In this document: one piece after another, positions 8,481-16,180 of the stretch
Position numbering within the stretch: the first letter of the stretch is position 1
Layout of the letters: each line of letters begins with the position of its first letter
NCBI GenBank assembly: GCA_044226365.1
Contig: JBGAHE010000003.1
Location: 62,001 to 126,000 of the forward strand
Length of the DNA: 64,000 bases
Direction of reading: 5' to 3'
Source of the DNA: JALHNI01 sp044226365
GTDB taxonomy: Bacteria > Acidobacteriota > Terriglobia > Bryobacterales > Bryobacteraceae
Program-made: the position numbers and the translations under genes
The notes under the pieces: generated by a model
The model's input: only the letters and a program-made list of their open reading frames with translations
The model's database searches: none
What the model was told of the DNA's origin: nothing

Positions 8481-9404
8481 CTACTGCCCTTCCGCCAGCA
8501 AGGCGCCCCAGTGAAAGCCGGCACCGAAAGCGGCAAAGACAATCGGCGTCCCCGGCGAGACTGGCGTGCTGGCAAAGTACTCCGAAGCCGCGATCAGCAT
8601 GGAGGCCGAGGACGTATTGCCGTAGTGGCGAATGTTGGAAAAGAACCGCGCGGATTCTACGCCAAGCGCCTGCGCGACACGATCAATCAGGTTCTGATTC
8701 GCCTGATGCATGAGGAACGTCACCACGTCCGCCGCCGAGCGGCCTTGCCGGGCGAGCACCGCGGAGATGACCGCAGGAATTTTGCGCGACGCCTGCAGAA
8801 TCACCGACCGCCCATTCATCAACAGCGGTTGGCCATGTTCGAGCTTCAGGTCCTCGGCGAAGGCGCCATCGCTCGAAATCTGCGAATCGACCACGCGCAG
8901 CGAGCCTCGAGACGGATGCACGACACAGGCGCCGGCGCCGTCGCCAAAGAGCACAGCGACGCCTTTCTCCAGCGGCGGTCGCTCGACGATCGTCGACATC
9001 TTCTCCGCTCCGATCACCAGGATCGGCTGCCGGGCGAGCCGCGCCGCAAGCGCCAGGCCGAAGAGGCTACCGGCACTGGCCATGGGCAGGTCCACGGCCG
9101 CGGCCGCGGTCGCGCCGAGTCTATCGGCGACGGAAGCCGCGGGACCTGGAAAGCTGCGCGGCGAAGTGCCGCTGGCGACCAGCACCATTTCGAGATCGAG
9201 GGAGGCCACGCCGGCGTTCGTCAACGCGGCCTCTCCGGCCTTGACGGCTAGATCCACCAACGATTCGTCGTCGGCGAAGCGACGCTCCTCGATACCGGAG
9301 ACGTTAAAGATCCAGGAGGGATCGCTATCGACACGCGTCGCCATCTCGGCATTGGTGACCACCCGAGGCGGCAGATAGTGACCGAAACCGGCTAGGTAAG
9401 CCAA
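8481..9404 (-). CDS. KAS III (FabH)-like enzyme with Ser in place of the catalytic Cys
   Basis: 307 aa thiolase-fold protein of the 3-oxoacyl-ACP synthase III family. His233 (LMHQANQNLI) and Asn263 (HYGNTSSAS) of the usual Cys-His-Asn triad are in place, but the nucleophile position reads DLPMASAGS, with Ser110 (AGT at 9077-9075) where FabH has Cys. Known relatives with this change include DpsC, a Ser-dependent starter-unit enzyme; KAS III-like acyltransferases such as CerJ and ChlB3 move acyl groups rather than condense them. The gene sits 6 nt after a small acyl carrier protein gene in a cluster with an MBOAT and two SGNH proteins. I infer that it loads or transfers an acyl group on that carrier. 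It is unlikely to be the housekeeping FabH. Confidence 0.85.
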   Translation of the reverse strand: MAYLAGFGHYLPPRVVTNAEMATRVDSDPSWIFNVSGIEERRFADDESLVDLAVKAGEAALTNAGVASLDLEMVLVASGTSPRSFPGPAASVADRLGATAAAAVDLPMASAGSLFGLALAARLARQPILVIGAEKMSTIVERPPLEKGVAVLFGDGAGACVVHPSRGSLRVVDSQISSDGAFAEDLKLEHGQPLLMNGRSVILQASRKIPAVISAVLARQGRSAADVVTFLMHQANQNLIDRVAQALGVESARFFSNIRHYGNTSSASMLIAASEYFASTPVSPGTPIVFAAFGAGFHWGALLAEGQ

Positions 9405-9410
9405 AGTGAG

Positions 9411-9644
9411 CTAACCCTGATTCTCCAGATACTCGACGATGCGATTGATCGAATCGAATTTCCGGGGATTGAGATCGCGATCGGGAATCGTGAGGCCGAA
9501 CTCGGCTTCGAGTCCGCTGACCAGGTCGGTCAAGGCAAAGGAGTCGAGAAGACCAGAGTCGAAAAGGCTCTCGTCGGGGTCAGGGGAGACGTTGCGCTTG
9601 GCTACCGTCTGAACGATCTTGAGGATTCTCTGTTGTTTTTCCAT
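9411..9644 (-). CDS. Small acyl carrier protein
   Basis: 77 aa, four-helix carrier-protein pattern, acidic. The phosphopantetheine site is Ser35 in LLDSFALTDLV, which resembles dedicated carriers (D-alanyl carrier, polyketide-type) more than the fatty-acid ACP motif DSLDTVE. The start is taken as the ATG at 9644 (MEKQQRILKI); an upstream in-frame extension of 13 residues looks unrelated to the family. It begins inside the 3' end of the preceding SGNH gene, with a 65-nt overlap in another frame, so translation is probably coupled. The KAS III-like enzyme follows directly. It is likely the acyl donor for the MBOAT/SGNH pair encoded upstream. Confidence 0.85.
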   Translation of the reverse strand: MEKQQRILKIVQTVAKRNVSPDPDESLFDSGLLDSFALTDLVSGLEAEFGLTIPDRDLNPRKFDSINRIVEYLENQG

Positions 9645-10995
9645 TTTCCGTGGCAGTGAAAACGCGGTCGCGAACGCGCACAAAAGTGGCGTACTGCTCC
9701 ATCAAATCATTAAATAGGGTAGCGCCGATCAGCCGGTAGCCGGGGGCGGTGAAGTGAATGTAGTCGCCTTGAGCCGCGCCAGCCGTCACCCAGCGCTGCA
9801 TCGCGCCGGCACCGCCCATGCGGGCTCGCAGATCCCAGAAAGCACAGCCCTGCTCAATCGCGGCCTCACGCTGCGCCTGGGCGATCATCTCCAGCCGGGG
9901 AAAAGGCGCCAAGGTATAACGCGAGCGATACATGCGGTCGGGAGGTCCGAGGACCAGAATGCTGGAGGCCGGCGCCGCCCTGCGCAGCTTCGCCAAAACT
10001 CCCGCAAACATCGCCTTGTAACTCACGAATGTGTAGTCCTTGTTGCCGGCATCGTTGGTGCCATAGGCGAGGACGATCAGTGCCGGGGAGCGACGGCTCA
10101 ACTGCGGCATCCACAGGTTCGCATCCCAGCCTTCGAAGATGTTGGCCTGCGCGCCGTTGATTCCCAACTGCTCGTAGACCACCCCGCGGCCTTTTTCCGA
10201 AACAAAGCCAAACAGGCGGACTGGTGCGTCATCACTGGTTTCGACGTCCACGCGCGTCGCCTCACCTAACTCCTGCTCGACGTAAGCCCAGCCCTCAGGC
10301 CCATCGGTGGAGATGGTTCGCAACGGCTGACCATCGGCGTATAACGTGAGTCCGCCGCCGCCCGGTTGGCGCAAGAACTGGACTTCGAACTGCTTGGCAG
10401 CCGGGGACAGGGTGACCACCTCCCGGGGCCGGGCAGCCGATAGACTGGCGCCCGCCATGCCATGGCGGCCATCGCTCGATTGCGACATATTGCCCTGCAG
10501 GGTCCACCCGGCGCTGTTGGTGGTGCGCAGATCCAGGCGACGGTAGGTCGCTCGTCCAGCGCTGACAAAGCCGGCGCCACCGTCACCAAAGCGCAGCTGA
10601 AAAGCGCTGCGCAACGTGTGCGTCCATTCGTCGGCCGCCGTGTGTGAATCGCCAAACTGCACAATGCGCAGCGGCGCGTCCGAAGCGTTCAGTTCCAAGC
10701 GCCGCAATTGCTCAAAGAAAGGCACCAGCGCGGCGGAACCCTCCACAACGGAGTCGGACCGTCGCTCCAGACGCTCTTCGATTTCTTCGTGAGCCACCGT
10801 ACGGGCTTGGGCCATGCGAGCAACTTCCGCGGCGGAAGGCCGGCGAACCGGCGTGCGACGCACCGGGCGTCGGGCAGCCGTCTTCTTCTTCGCGGTGCTC
10901 TTCGCGGGAGCTTTGGCTGGCGGCGTCGCCGCCAGTCCCAGAAGGGCAGCAGTGACGAATGCAAGCGGGGCGAAGCTTTGAAGCGTCAGCCGCAT
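9580..10995 (-). CDS. Secreted SGNH/GDSL-family acyl esterase or acyltransferase (paralog 1)
   Basis: 471 aa. N-terminal signal or anchor (LAFVTAALLGLAAT), then a Lys/Pro/Arg-rich linker, then an SGNH domain. Catalytic Ser117 is in QFGDSHTA, the block V motif Asp411-His414 in GDYIHFTAPGY, and an oxyanion YGTND lies between. SGNH proteins beside MBOATs (AlgJ/AlgX, DltD, PatB) perform the extracytoplasmic step of O-acylation, so an acyltransferase role fits better than a plain esterase. It starts with a TGATG overlap on the preceding SGNH gene, to which it is similar along its whole length. Its last 21 residues (ATENGKTTENPQ and after) are read through the 5' end of the ACP gene. Confidence 0.85.
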   Translation of the reverse strand: MRLTLQSFAPLAFVTAALLGLAATPPAKAPAKSTAKKKTAARRPVRRTPVRRPSAAEVARMAQARTVAHEEIEERLERRSDSVVEGSAALVPFFEQLRRLELNASDAPLRIVQFGDSHTAADEWTHTLRSAFQLRFGDGGAGFVSAGRATYRRLDLRTTNSAGWTLQGNMSQSSDGRHGMAGASLSAARPREVVTLSPAAKQFEVQFLRQPGGGGLTLYADGQPLRTISTDGPEGWAYVEQELGEATRVDVETSDDAPVRLFGFVSEKGRGVVYEQLGINGAQANIFEGWDANLWMPQLSRRSPALIVLAYGTNDAGNKDYTFVSYKAMFAGVLAKLRRAAPASSILVLGPPDRMYRSRYTLAPFPRLEMIAQAQREAAIEQGCAFWDLRARMGGAGAMQRWVTAGAAQGDYIHFTAPGYRLIGATLFNDLMEQYATFVRVRDRVFTATENGKTTENPQDRSDGSQAQRLP

Positions 10996-12386
10996 CAGTT
11001 CGCTTTCATGGTCGCAGATTTAACCGCCGCTTGCGCGAAGCCCTCAGTGAGGCGCTTGGTCTTGTATTTGTTGTAGCCGTCAAGCAGGGCACGAAAAAAC
11101 AGGTTACCGACGATCTTGGCGCCGCCCGGCATCGGGTGAATGAAGTCGGCACCCACCAGCCGGGGTTCCGCGGCATACCATTCGCCCATGGTGCCGTTGC
11201 CACCCATCGCCATGAAGGTATTGAAGAAAGCGAGCTTTTGCTCAGCGGCCACGCGCTGCTGAATGGCCACTACGCGGCTCAGGGCCGGTACCGTGCCAAT
11301 GGTGCCATCCGAAAGCCGTTGCCCGCGGTCCATGGGGCTCATAATGAGAATGCTGGACCGCGGCAAGGCGGTCCGCAAGCGGCGGATGGCCTCACGCAGT
11401 TCGGTTTCGTACGAGGTGGAAACGAACTTCTCGTAAACGCTCTCGTTGGTGCCGTAGTTCACCACCACCAGGTGTGGATTCTCATGCTCCAGCAAGCGCG
11501 CCCAGTGCGACGCATTAAACATCTTCGACAAGATCGGTACGTGCGCGCCGTTCACGCCCAGGCTCGAATAGATCACGCCCGGGGTTTTGCGGCGTAGATC
11601 GACGCCGAAGGCACGCACCGGCGCATCCTCCACGTGGATGGCAAGCTCCCGCGTCGCGGGGTTGAGTTCGAAGGTCCCAAAGACTTCTTCGTTCGAGCCC
11701 GTCCCCGTACGCAACCGGCCCAGAAGTTGCTGATCGCCGTAAACGGCCAGCGTGCCGCCACCGGCTTGGCGAAGAGCGCTAACCTCGACGATCTGCTGCG
11801 GGCTCTTCACCAATCCGAAGCGAGCGTACGCGCCCGGCGAGCCTTCGAAAGAAACGCCACCCAGTCCGTACCGGCCGCGCAGAGCGCCCTCCAGCGGCTG
11901 CGTGGAGTTAGCGGGCGTGCTCTGCCAACCGTCGGAAGAGACACTAATGCCGCGATGCTCGTACCAAGCCCAGGGCTTCGCCATCAGGTGATAGCCGTGG
12001 CCCGCGTCGCCAAACTGCTTCTGCAGCAATTGACGGACATCGGCCGTGATCAGGTCGGCGGTGGTGGGTGAGTCGCCGTAATGCAGCACACGAACCTGGG
12101 CGCCTTCGGCATGCAACTCAGCCTGACGGAGCGCTTCGTAGAAGACATCGAGGCTGCCGGGGGGCGCGATGATCGGGTACACGCCCAGCTTCCCCACTTT
12201 CGCATCGGGCCGCAAGCGGTCAAACTCGTCTTCCACCGGCGTGGTGGAGGTCTTGCGCGCCACGAAGTCGAGGACGTTCGGGACGGTCCGCCAATCGAAG
12301 ACCTTGTAGTCTTTGAACGCCGGGAGGTAGTCCGGAATCGTGATCAGGATCGCCAAACAGCCGAGGGTGAGCAAGATCTTCGGCAT
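10995..12386 (-). CDS. Membrane-anchored SGNH/GDSL-family protein (paralog 2)
   Basis: 463 aa from the ATG at 12386, which shares its A with the MBOAT stop (TAATG). A hydrophobic N-terminus (ILLTLGCLAILITIPDYLPAF) anchors or exports it. Catalytic Ser106 is in HYGDSPTTA, the Asn block is NYGTNES, and Asp414-His417 lie in GADFIHPMPGG. It shares matched segments with the next gene: ALRQAELHA/LRRLELNA, QKQFGDAGHGY/QLRFGDGGAGF, and SLGVNGAHVPI/QLGINGAQANI. This shows tandem duplication. Together they likely accept acyl groups from the MBOAT and pass them to surface glycan. Longer upstream starts exist but run inside the MBOAT gene and add no family sequence. Confidence 0.86.
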   Translation of the reverse strand: MPKILLTLGCLAILITIPDYLPAFKDYKVFDWRTVPNVLDFVARKTSTTPVEDEFDRLRPDAKVGKLGVYPIIAPPGSLDVFYEALRQAELHAEGAQVRVLHYGDSPTTADLITADVRQLLQKQFGDAGHGYHLMAKPWAWYEHRGISVSSDGWQSTPANSTQPLEGALRGRYGLGGVSFEGSPGAYARFGLVKSPQQIVEVSALRQAGGGTLAVYGDQQLLGRLRTGTGSNEEVFGTFELNPATRELAIHVEDAPVRAFGVDLRRKTPGVIYSSLGVNGAHVPILSKMFNASHWARLLEHENPHLVVVNYGTNESVYEKFVSTSYETELREAIRRLRTALPRSSILIMSPMDRGQRLSDGTIGTVPALSRVVAIQQRVAAEQKLAFFNTFMAMGGNGTMGEWYAAEPRLVGADFIHPMPGGAKIVGNLFFRALLDGYNKYKTKRLTEGFAQAAVKSATMKAN

Positions 12387-13783
12387 TAGAATTTCGTGTA
12401 GATGAAGGGAGCCGCTCCGGTGGCGGCCACATATTGAATGCCGATCATGAGGAGCATCAGCGCGGCTGCCTGCGCGTAGAACGGAGCGGCGACGAACTTT
12501 TCCTGCGACCATTGCCACCATTTCGGCGGGAGGTAATGGCCCAGCGCGGCAATCACAAGAATGATCTGGATGGCGGCCGAGATATTCGAGAAGCCGAGCG
12601 TCCCCGAGCCGATGCGTTCAATGATCTTGATCGCGTTCTCATATGAATTGGCGCGGAAGAAGATCCAGGCGAAGCAGACAAACTGCACAGTGAAGAACGT
12701 GGAGAGGACCGAAGCCCAAGGCGTCTTTAAGCCCACTGGCCCGCGGATCGCCTGCCAGCCCCGCACCACGGCCTGCCCGACGCCATGCAGGGCGCCCCAG
12801 ATCACGAAGTTCCAGCTGGGCCCATGCCACAAACCACCCACCAGCATGGTGACGATGATGGCCAGGTAAGGCATCCACTTCGAACGCATGGCGGGGAACG
12901 AGAAATAGAGATAGTCGCGCAGCCAATTGGAGAGCGAAATGTGCCAACGCCGCCAGAAGTCCGAAAGGTTCTTGGCGGCGTATGGCTGGTTGAAGTTCTC
13001 GGGCAGCTTCAGACCCAGCAGAAGGGCAGAGCCAATCGCGATGTCGGTATAGCCGGAGAAGTCGAAGTACAGTTGCAGGGCGTAACCGTAAACGCCCACC
13101 AGCACTTCGGTGCCCGTGTAGAGATTAGGAAAGTCGAAGATGCGGTTGACGAGGTTGTCGGCGAGGTAATCGGCGATCAGAAACTTCTTCACCAGGCCGT
13201 GCGCAATGCGAAATAACGCTCGCCCGCCATCGACGTCGCTCAGAACTTTGGGCCGTTCGAGTTGCGGCAGAAGGGTAGCTACACGGGTGATGGGCCCGGC
13301 GAGCGTGGTGGGAAAAAAGCTGACCCCCGTGAGGTACGCGAGCAGGCTGCCGGTAGGCTTCGCGTCCTTCCGATAGATGTCGATGGTGTAGGTAAGCGCC
13401 TGGAAGGTGTAAAAAGAGATGCCGAGCGGGAACGTCCAGGCCCACTTGGGCATGGTCTGGTGCGTGAATGCGCCGTAGTTCTCGAGTAGGAACGGCATGT
13501 ACTTGAAGCTCACCAGAATTCCAACATTCATCACGATGCTGAGTAGCAACAGGAGCAAGCGCAAGGCGCCGTTCTTCGCCCGTCCCAAGCCTAGCCCCAA
13601 CAGGTAATCGATGGTGGCGGCCGCTGGAATCAGCCACAGATAGAAGAGGTCCCACTTGGCGTAGAAGAACAGATTGCCGAAGAGAATCACCGCAAGCGCG
13701 GACGCACGCCACCTCGCCACAGGCCAGTAAAGAAGAAAGATGCCGGCGAGAAAGATGAAATATGCCGACGACGTCAGAACCAT
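12386..13783 (-). CDS. MBOAT-family O-acyltransferase (AlgI/DltB-like)
   Basis: 465 aa polytopic membrane protein, the length of AlgI. The two conserved MBOAT histidines are His281 (FWRRWHISLSNWLRDY) and His320 (GGLWHGPSWNFVIWG), the latter at the AlgI His322 position. LGISFYTFQALTYTIDIYR and LQLYFDFSGYTDIAIG are AlgI-type signatures. MBOATs of this branch move acyl groups from a cytoplasmic donor across the membrane to a partner SGNH protein. Two such partners follow with 1-nt overlaps, and a carrier protein lies further down, as in dltB-dltC-dltD. The gene starts 21 nt after the glycosyltransferase stop. Confidence 0.94.
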   Translation of the reverse strand: MVLTSSAYFIFLAGIFLLYWPVARWRASALAVILFGNLFFYAKWDLFYLWLIPAAATIDYLLGLGLGRAKNGALRLLLLLLSIVMNVGILVSFKYMPFLLENYGAFTHQTMPKWAWTFPLGISFYTFQALTYTIDIYRKDAKPTGSLLAYLTGVSFFPTTLAGPITRVATLLPQLERPKVLSDVDGGRALFRIAHGLVKKFLIADYLADNLVNRIFDFPNLYTGTEVLVGVYGYALQLYFDFSGYTDIAIGSALLLGLKLPENFNQPYAAKNLSDFWRRWHISLSNWLRDYLYFSFPAMRSKWMPYLAIIVTMLVGGLWHGPSWNFVIWGALHGVGQAVVRGWQAIRGPVGLKTPWASVLSTFFTVQFVCFAWIFFRANSYENAIKIIERIGSGTLGFSNISAAIQIILVIAALGHYLPPKWWQWSQEKFVAAPFYAQAAALMLLMIGIQYVAATGAAPFIYTKF

Positions 13784-13804
13784 TCGGAAAGCCGCAAACG
13801 GTTA

Positions 13805-15292
13805 CTAGTATACCGGCCGCTGGCGATTGAGGTAAATCTCGATCCACTGCCCGCCGTCGCGCTCCCAATGGGCGGTCGCAGGGCCGCCGAAGAGCTTACT
13901 GGCCTCGAGAGAGCCCATCTCCGGCTCGTAGGCGTAGAAGCGTTCCCAGAGTTGACGGACCATCGGAGCGTCGAGCAGATTCCCCTGAGGAACGGGGGAG
14001 CGGGTATAGAGGATGAAGACGTCGGGGGTGGGCAAGGCCAAGACCGACTTGACCTTAAGGTCCGGACACTCCAACACTTGGCGCGGCCGCGTCACGTAGC
14101 CGAACTCCGGACGGCGCAAGGCGTCGGAAAGCGGCCAAGCTGTCGCCACGCGGAGTTCCGGTTTGAGACCATTCACGACGCCGGCGGCCATCTGATACAG
14201 CCGCACCTGATCGATCATCGCCAGGTTGTTCTCTAGAGGATAAGGATAGGGCGGCTGCACGAAGAGGCCAGTCAGCAAGCCGGCCGTCATGGCAACCTGG
14301 CTCCCCAAGCGTCCCCAAGCGGACCAGCGGCTGGTGGCGGCCGCAACGGCGATATAGAAGAGCGGAAATACCGGGAGCAGATACCGCTCCAGGACCGCGC
14401 CGCCCAACAGGCTGACCGTCGCCACATGGGCGACCGCCAGCGACGCAATCAACTGCCACGCACGGCCGGCGAAAACTTCGCGCCGCCACCAGGCGGCGAG
14501 CAAAGCAATCGTGCCGATCCAATGGAAGTCCGCCACAAAGAGCGTATAAATACGGCGCAGGATGGCCACGCCCAAACGTACCGGATGGAGGTTGTACCCG
14601 AGGTTGTAGGAAGAGAACGCCTGATTGCCAAGCGGATGCCCGGTGGCTTCAAACAGAATCAGCAGCCAGCCGATCAAGCACACGGCCGGCGCCGCATACC
14701 AGGCAACTGGTTGTCGCCGGCCTTCGCGCCAAAGAAAGGCGGCAAAGACAAGGGGGAAAACAATCGACGTCTCCTTGAAGAGCACAGCGACGGTCGCGGC
14801 CGCCGCTGCGGCGGGGTGACGATCCTTGAGGAAGAAATAGACCGCGAGCAGCGAGGCAGCAGCCGCCGGGAGATCGAGCTGCGCGAGCCCCGCCTGCATG
14901 TAGAAGATCGGCGAAACAAACAGCAGGATCGCGGCGGGGAAGGCCGGCATGCCGGCGAGACGCGGGGTCAGCTCAATCGCGAGCATGAAGCTGAAGAGCA
15001 ACATGAGGCTGGCGATCAGCAGCATGGTGACGCGGGTGGCCTCGATGTTTGGGCCGCCAAAGACGGTCCAGACGCCGCTGAGCACAGCCATCAAGCCGGG
15101 CGGATGCACATTGGGCAAGGTGGTTTGCGGAATCCAGGCGCCTCGCTGATAGAGGTCAAGCGAGGCGGGGATGAACTGGCCGAGTTCATCCCAGAAGTAA
15201 GGCAGATTCAGAAACTGAATGTGAGTCGCGAACATGATCGCGGTGAAGACGACGAGAAAGAAGCCGTACGCCTCCCAGCGGACCTGTCGCAT
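13805..15292 (-). CDS. GT-C membrane glycosyltransferase (ArnT/PMT-like)
   Basis: 495 aa with about 10-12 predicted membrane spans in the first 360 residues and a soluble periplasmic C-terminal part. The first loop carries the acidic motif WDELGQFIP, as expected for lipid-phosphate-sugar-dependent GT-C enzymes of the GT39/GT83 type. FKETSIVFPLVFAAFLW and LERYLLPVFPLFY are typical of acidobacterial members. It would transfer a sugar from a polyprenyl-phosphate donor to a lipid, glycan or protein. Donor and acceptor cannot be told from sequence. It is the second gene of the minus-strand cluster, 3 nt after DUF3467 and ahead of the MBOAT, so its product may be the acceptor for O-acylation. Confidence 0.85.
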   Translation of the reverse strand: MRQVRWEAYGFFLVVFTAIMFATHIQFLNLPYFWDELGQFIPASLDLYQRGAWIPQTTLPNVHPPGLMAVLSGVWTVFGGPNIEATRVTMLLIASLMLLFSFMLAIELTPRLAGMPAFPAAILLFVSPIFYMQAGLAQLDLPAAAASLLAVYFFLKDRHPAAAAAATVAVLFKETSIVFPLVFAAFLWREGRRQPVAWYAAPAVCLIGWLLILFEATGHPLGNQAFSSYNLGYNLHPVRLGVAILRRIYTLFVADFHWIGTIALLAAWWRREVFAGRAWQLIASLAVAHVATVSLLGGAVLERYLLPVFPLFYIAVAAATSRWSAWGRLGSQVAMTAGLLTGLFVQPPYPYPLENNLAMIDQVRLYQMAAGVVNGLKPELRVATAWPLSDALRRPEFGYVTRPRQVLECPDLKVKSVLALPTPDVFILYTRSPVPQGNLLDAPMVRQLWERFYAYEPEMGSLEASKLFGGPATAHWERDGGQWIEIYLNRQRPVY

Positions 15293-15295
15293 CGA

Positions 15296-15589
15296 TTACT
15301 GTACGGTTCCGGCCGGCCCCGCCTGCGGTTCGAGATGAATCTCGCCGAACGCCTGTTCGTATTGCTCGATGTTCTGCCGCAAGACATTGGTCAGCGCCTT
15401 GGCTTGTTGCGGACTGAGGTACACGCCCTGGAAGTTATTGATGTTCACGACATCGGGGCTGCTTTGGCTGAGCGTGCCAAACATCAGAAAGATGTCCCAC
15501 AGGTTGACTCGTACCTGGACGCTATTCGCGTAACCTTCGCGATAGTCGGCCGCATTGACGAGGTTGATCTTCGGCTGGTTGGGAACCAT
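15296..15589 (-). CDS. DUF3467-family small protein
   Basis: 97 aa, soluble. It matches the DUF3467 pattern: YANSVQVRVNLWDIFLMFG, then VYLSPQQAKALTNVL and NIEQYEQAFGEI. The family is usually an isolated domain of unknown function, often in transcripts for surface or transport genes. Here it heads the glycosyltransferase/MBOAT/ACP cluster. A -10-like TAAGGT lies 6 nt before its ATG, so it probably starts on a leaderless transcript divergent from the ECF sigma gene. Confidence 0.85.
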   Translation of the reverse strand: MVPNQPKINLVNAADYREGYANSVQVRVNLWDIFLMFGTLSQSSPDVVNINNFQGVYLSPQQAKALTNVLRQNIEQYEQAFGEIHLEPQAGPAGTVQ

Positions 15590-15595
15590 CCTTCT

Positions 15596-15601
15596 ACCTT
15601 A
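15596..15601 (-). promoter_or_regulatory. -10 element (TAAGGT) of the DUF3467-glycosyltransferase-MBOAT cluster
   Basis: Minus-strand TAAGGT ends 6 nt before the ATG at 15589. It is the only promoter-like element seen for the whole minus-strand cluster and is 34 nt from the divergent ECF -10. Confidence 0.45.
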
Positions 15602-15635
15602 GCGAACCGCCGGTGGCCGACGCTGAAGGCCCGGC

Positions 15636-15641
15636 TATACT
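15636..15641 (+). promoter_or_regulatory. -10 element (TATACT) of the ECF sigma gene
   Basis: TATACT ends 8 nt before the GTG at 15650. There is no Shine-Dalgarno sequence. A leaderless or nearly leaderless mRNA is likely. Confidence 0.5.
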
Positions 15642-15649
15642 GAAACCTC

Positions 15650-16180
15650 GTGACGCCCGGGCAGCCTATCGCCGAGATGTTTGCCGCGATCTACCCTGAA
15701 TTGCGGCAGGTGGCTGCGCGCCTGATGTTGGGCGAACGCAAAGACCACACCCTGCAGCGAACCGCGCTCACCAACGAAGCCATCTCCCAGTTGCTGAACT
15801 CGGATCTCTCGCAAATCACCTCGGACCGTCACCTGCTGGCGGTGACTGTGCGCAAGATGCGGAGAATTCTGGTGGATCACGCCCGCCGCGGAGGCGCCAT
15901 CAAACGCGGCGGCGAGTGGGAGAAGCTACCCGAGCTCTCCCTGGAGGGCATCCGCGACGGGCAGCAGGACCGGCTCGACGATTGGGTGAGCCTCAATCTC
16001 GCTCTCGAGAAACTCGGCATGCAGGATGAGCGTGCACTTCAGGTGGTGGAACTGAAGTTCGTCGGTGGCTTTACCAACGCCGAAACAGCCTCGATCCTGA
16101 ACGTATCCGATGCCACTGTAGAAGCGGTCTGGTTCCACGCCCGTTTATGGCTGGCTCGTGAAATGGCCGGCCGCAGTTAG
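15650..16180 (+). CDS. ECF-type RNA polymerase sigma factor
   Basis: 176 aa. Sigma-2 region at about 10-75 (IYPELRQVAARLM, then HLLAVTVRKMRRILVDHARR) and a sigma-4 helix-turn-helix at about 125-170 (RALQVVELKFVGGFTNAETASILNVSDATVEAVW). The GERKDHTLQRTALTNEA segment marks the subgroup common in acidobacteria and planctomycetes, whose members are often encoded beside Ser/Thr kinases rather than a membrane anti-sigma factor. The neighbour is such a kinase, convergent here with interleaved stops (TTAG). GTG start, set by the upstream TATACT and the sigma-2 domain border. Control by kinase phosphorylation is an inference from known ECF-kinase pairs. Confidence 0.93.
   Translation: MTPGQPIAEMFAAIYPELRQVAARLMLGERKDHTLQRTALTNEAISQLLNSDLSQITSDRHLLAVTVRKMRRILVDHARRGGAIKRGGEWEKLPELSLEGIRDGQQDRLDDWVSLNLALEKLGMQDERALQVVELKFVGGFTNAETASILNVSDATVEAVWFHARLWLAREMAGRS

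Noticed and set aside
13790..13815. TATACT as a promoter of the MBOAT gene
   Set aside because: It is the end of the glycosyltransferase coding sequence (Val-Tyr-stop) and lies 26 nt from the MBOAT start, outside the spacing seen at other genes.
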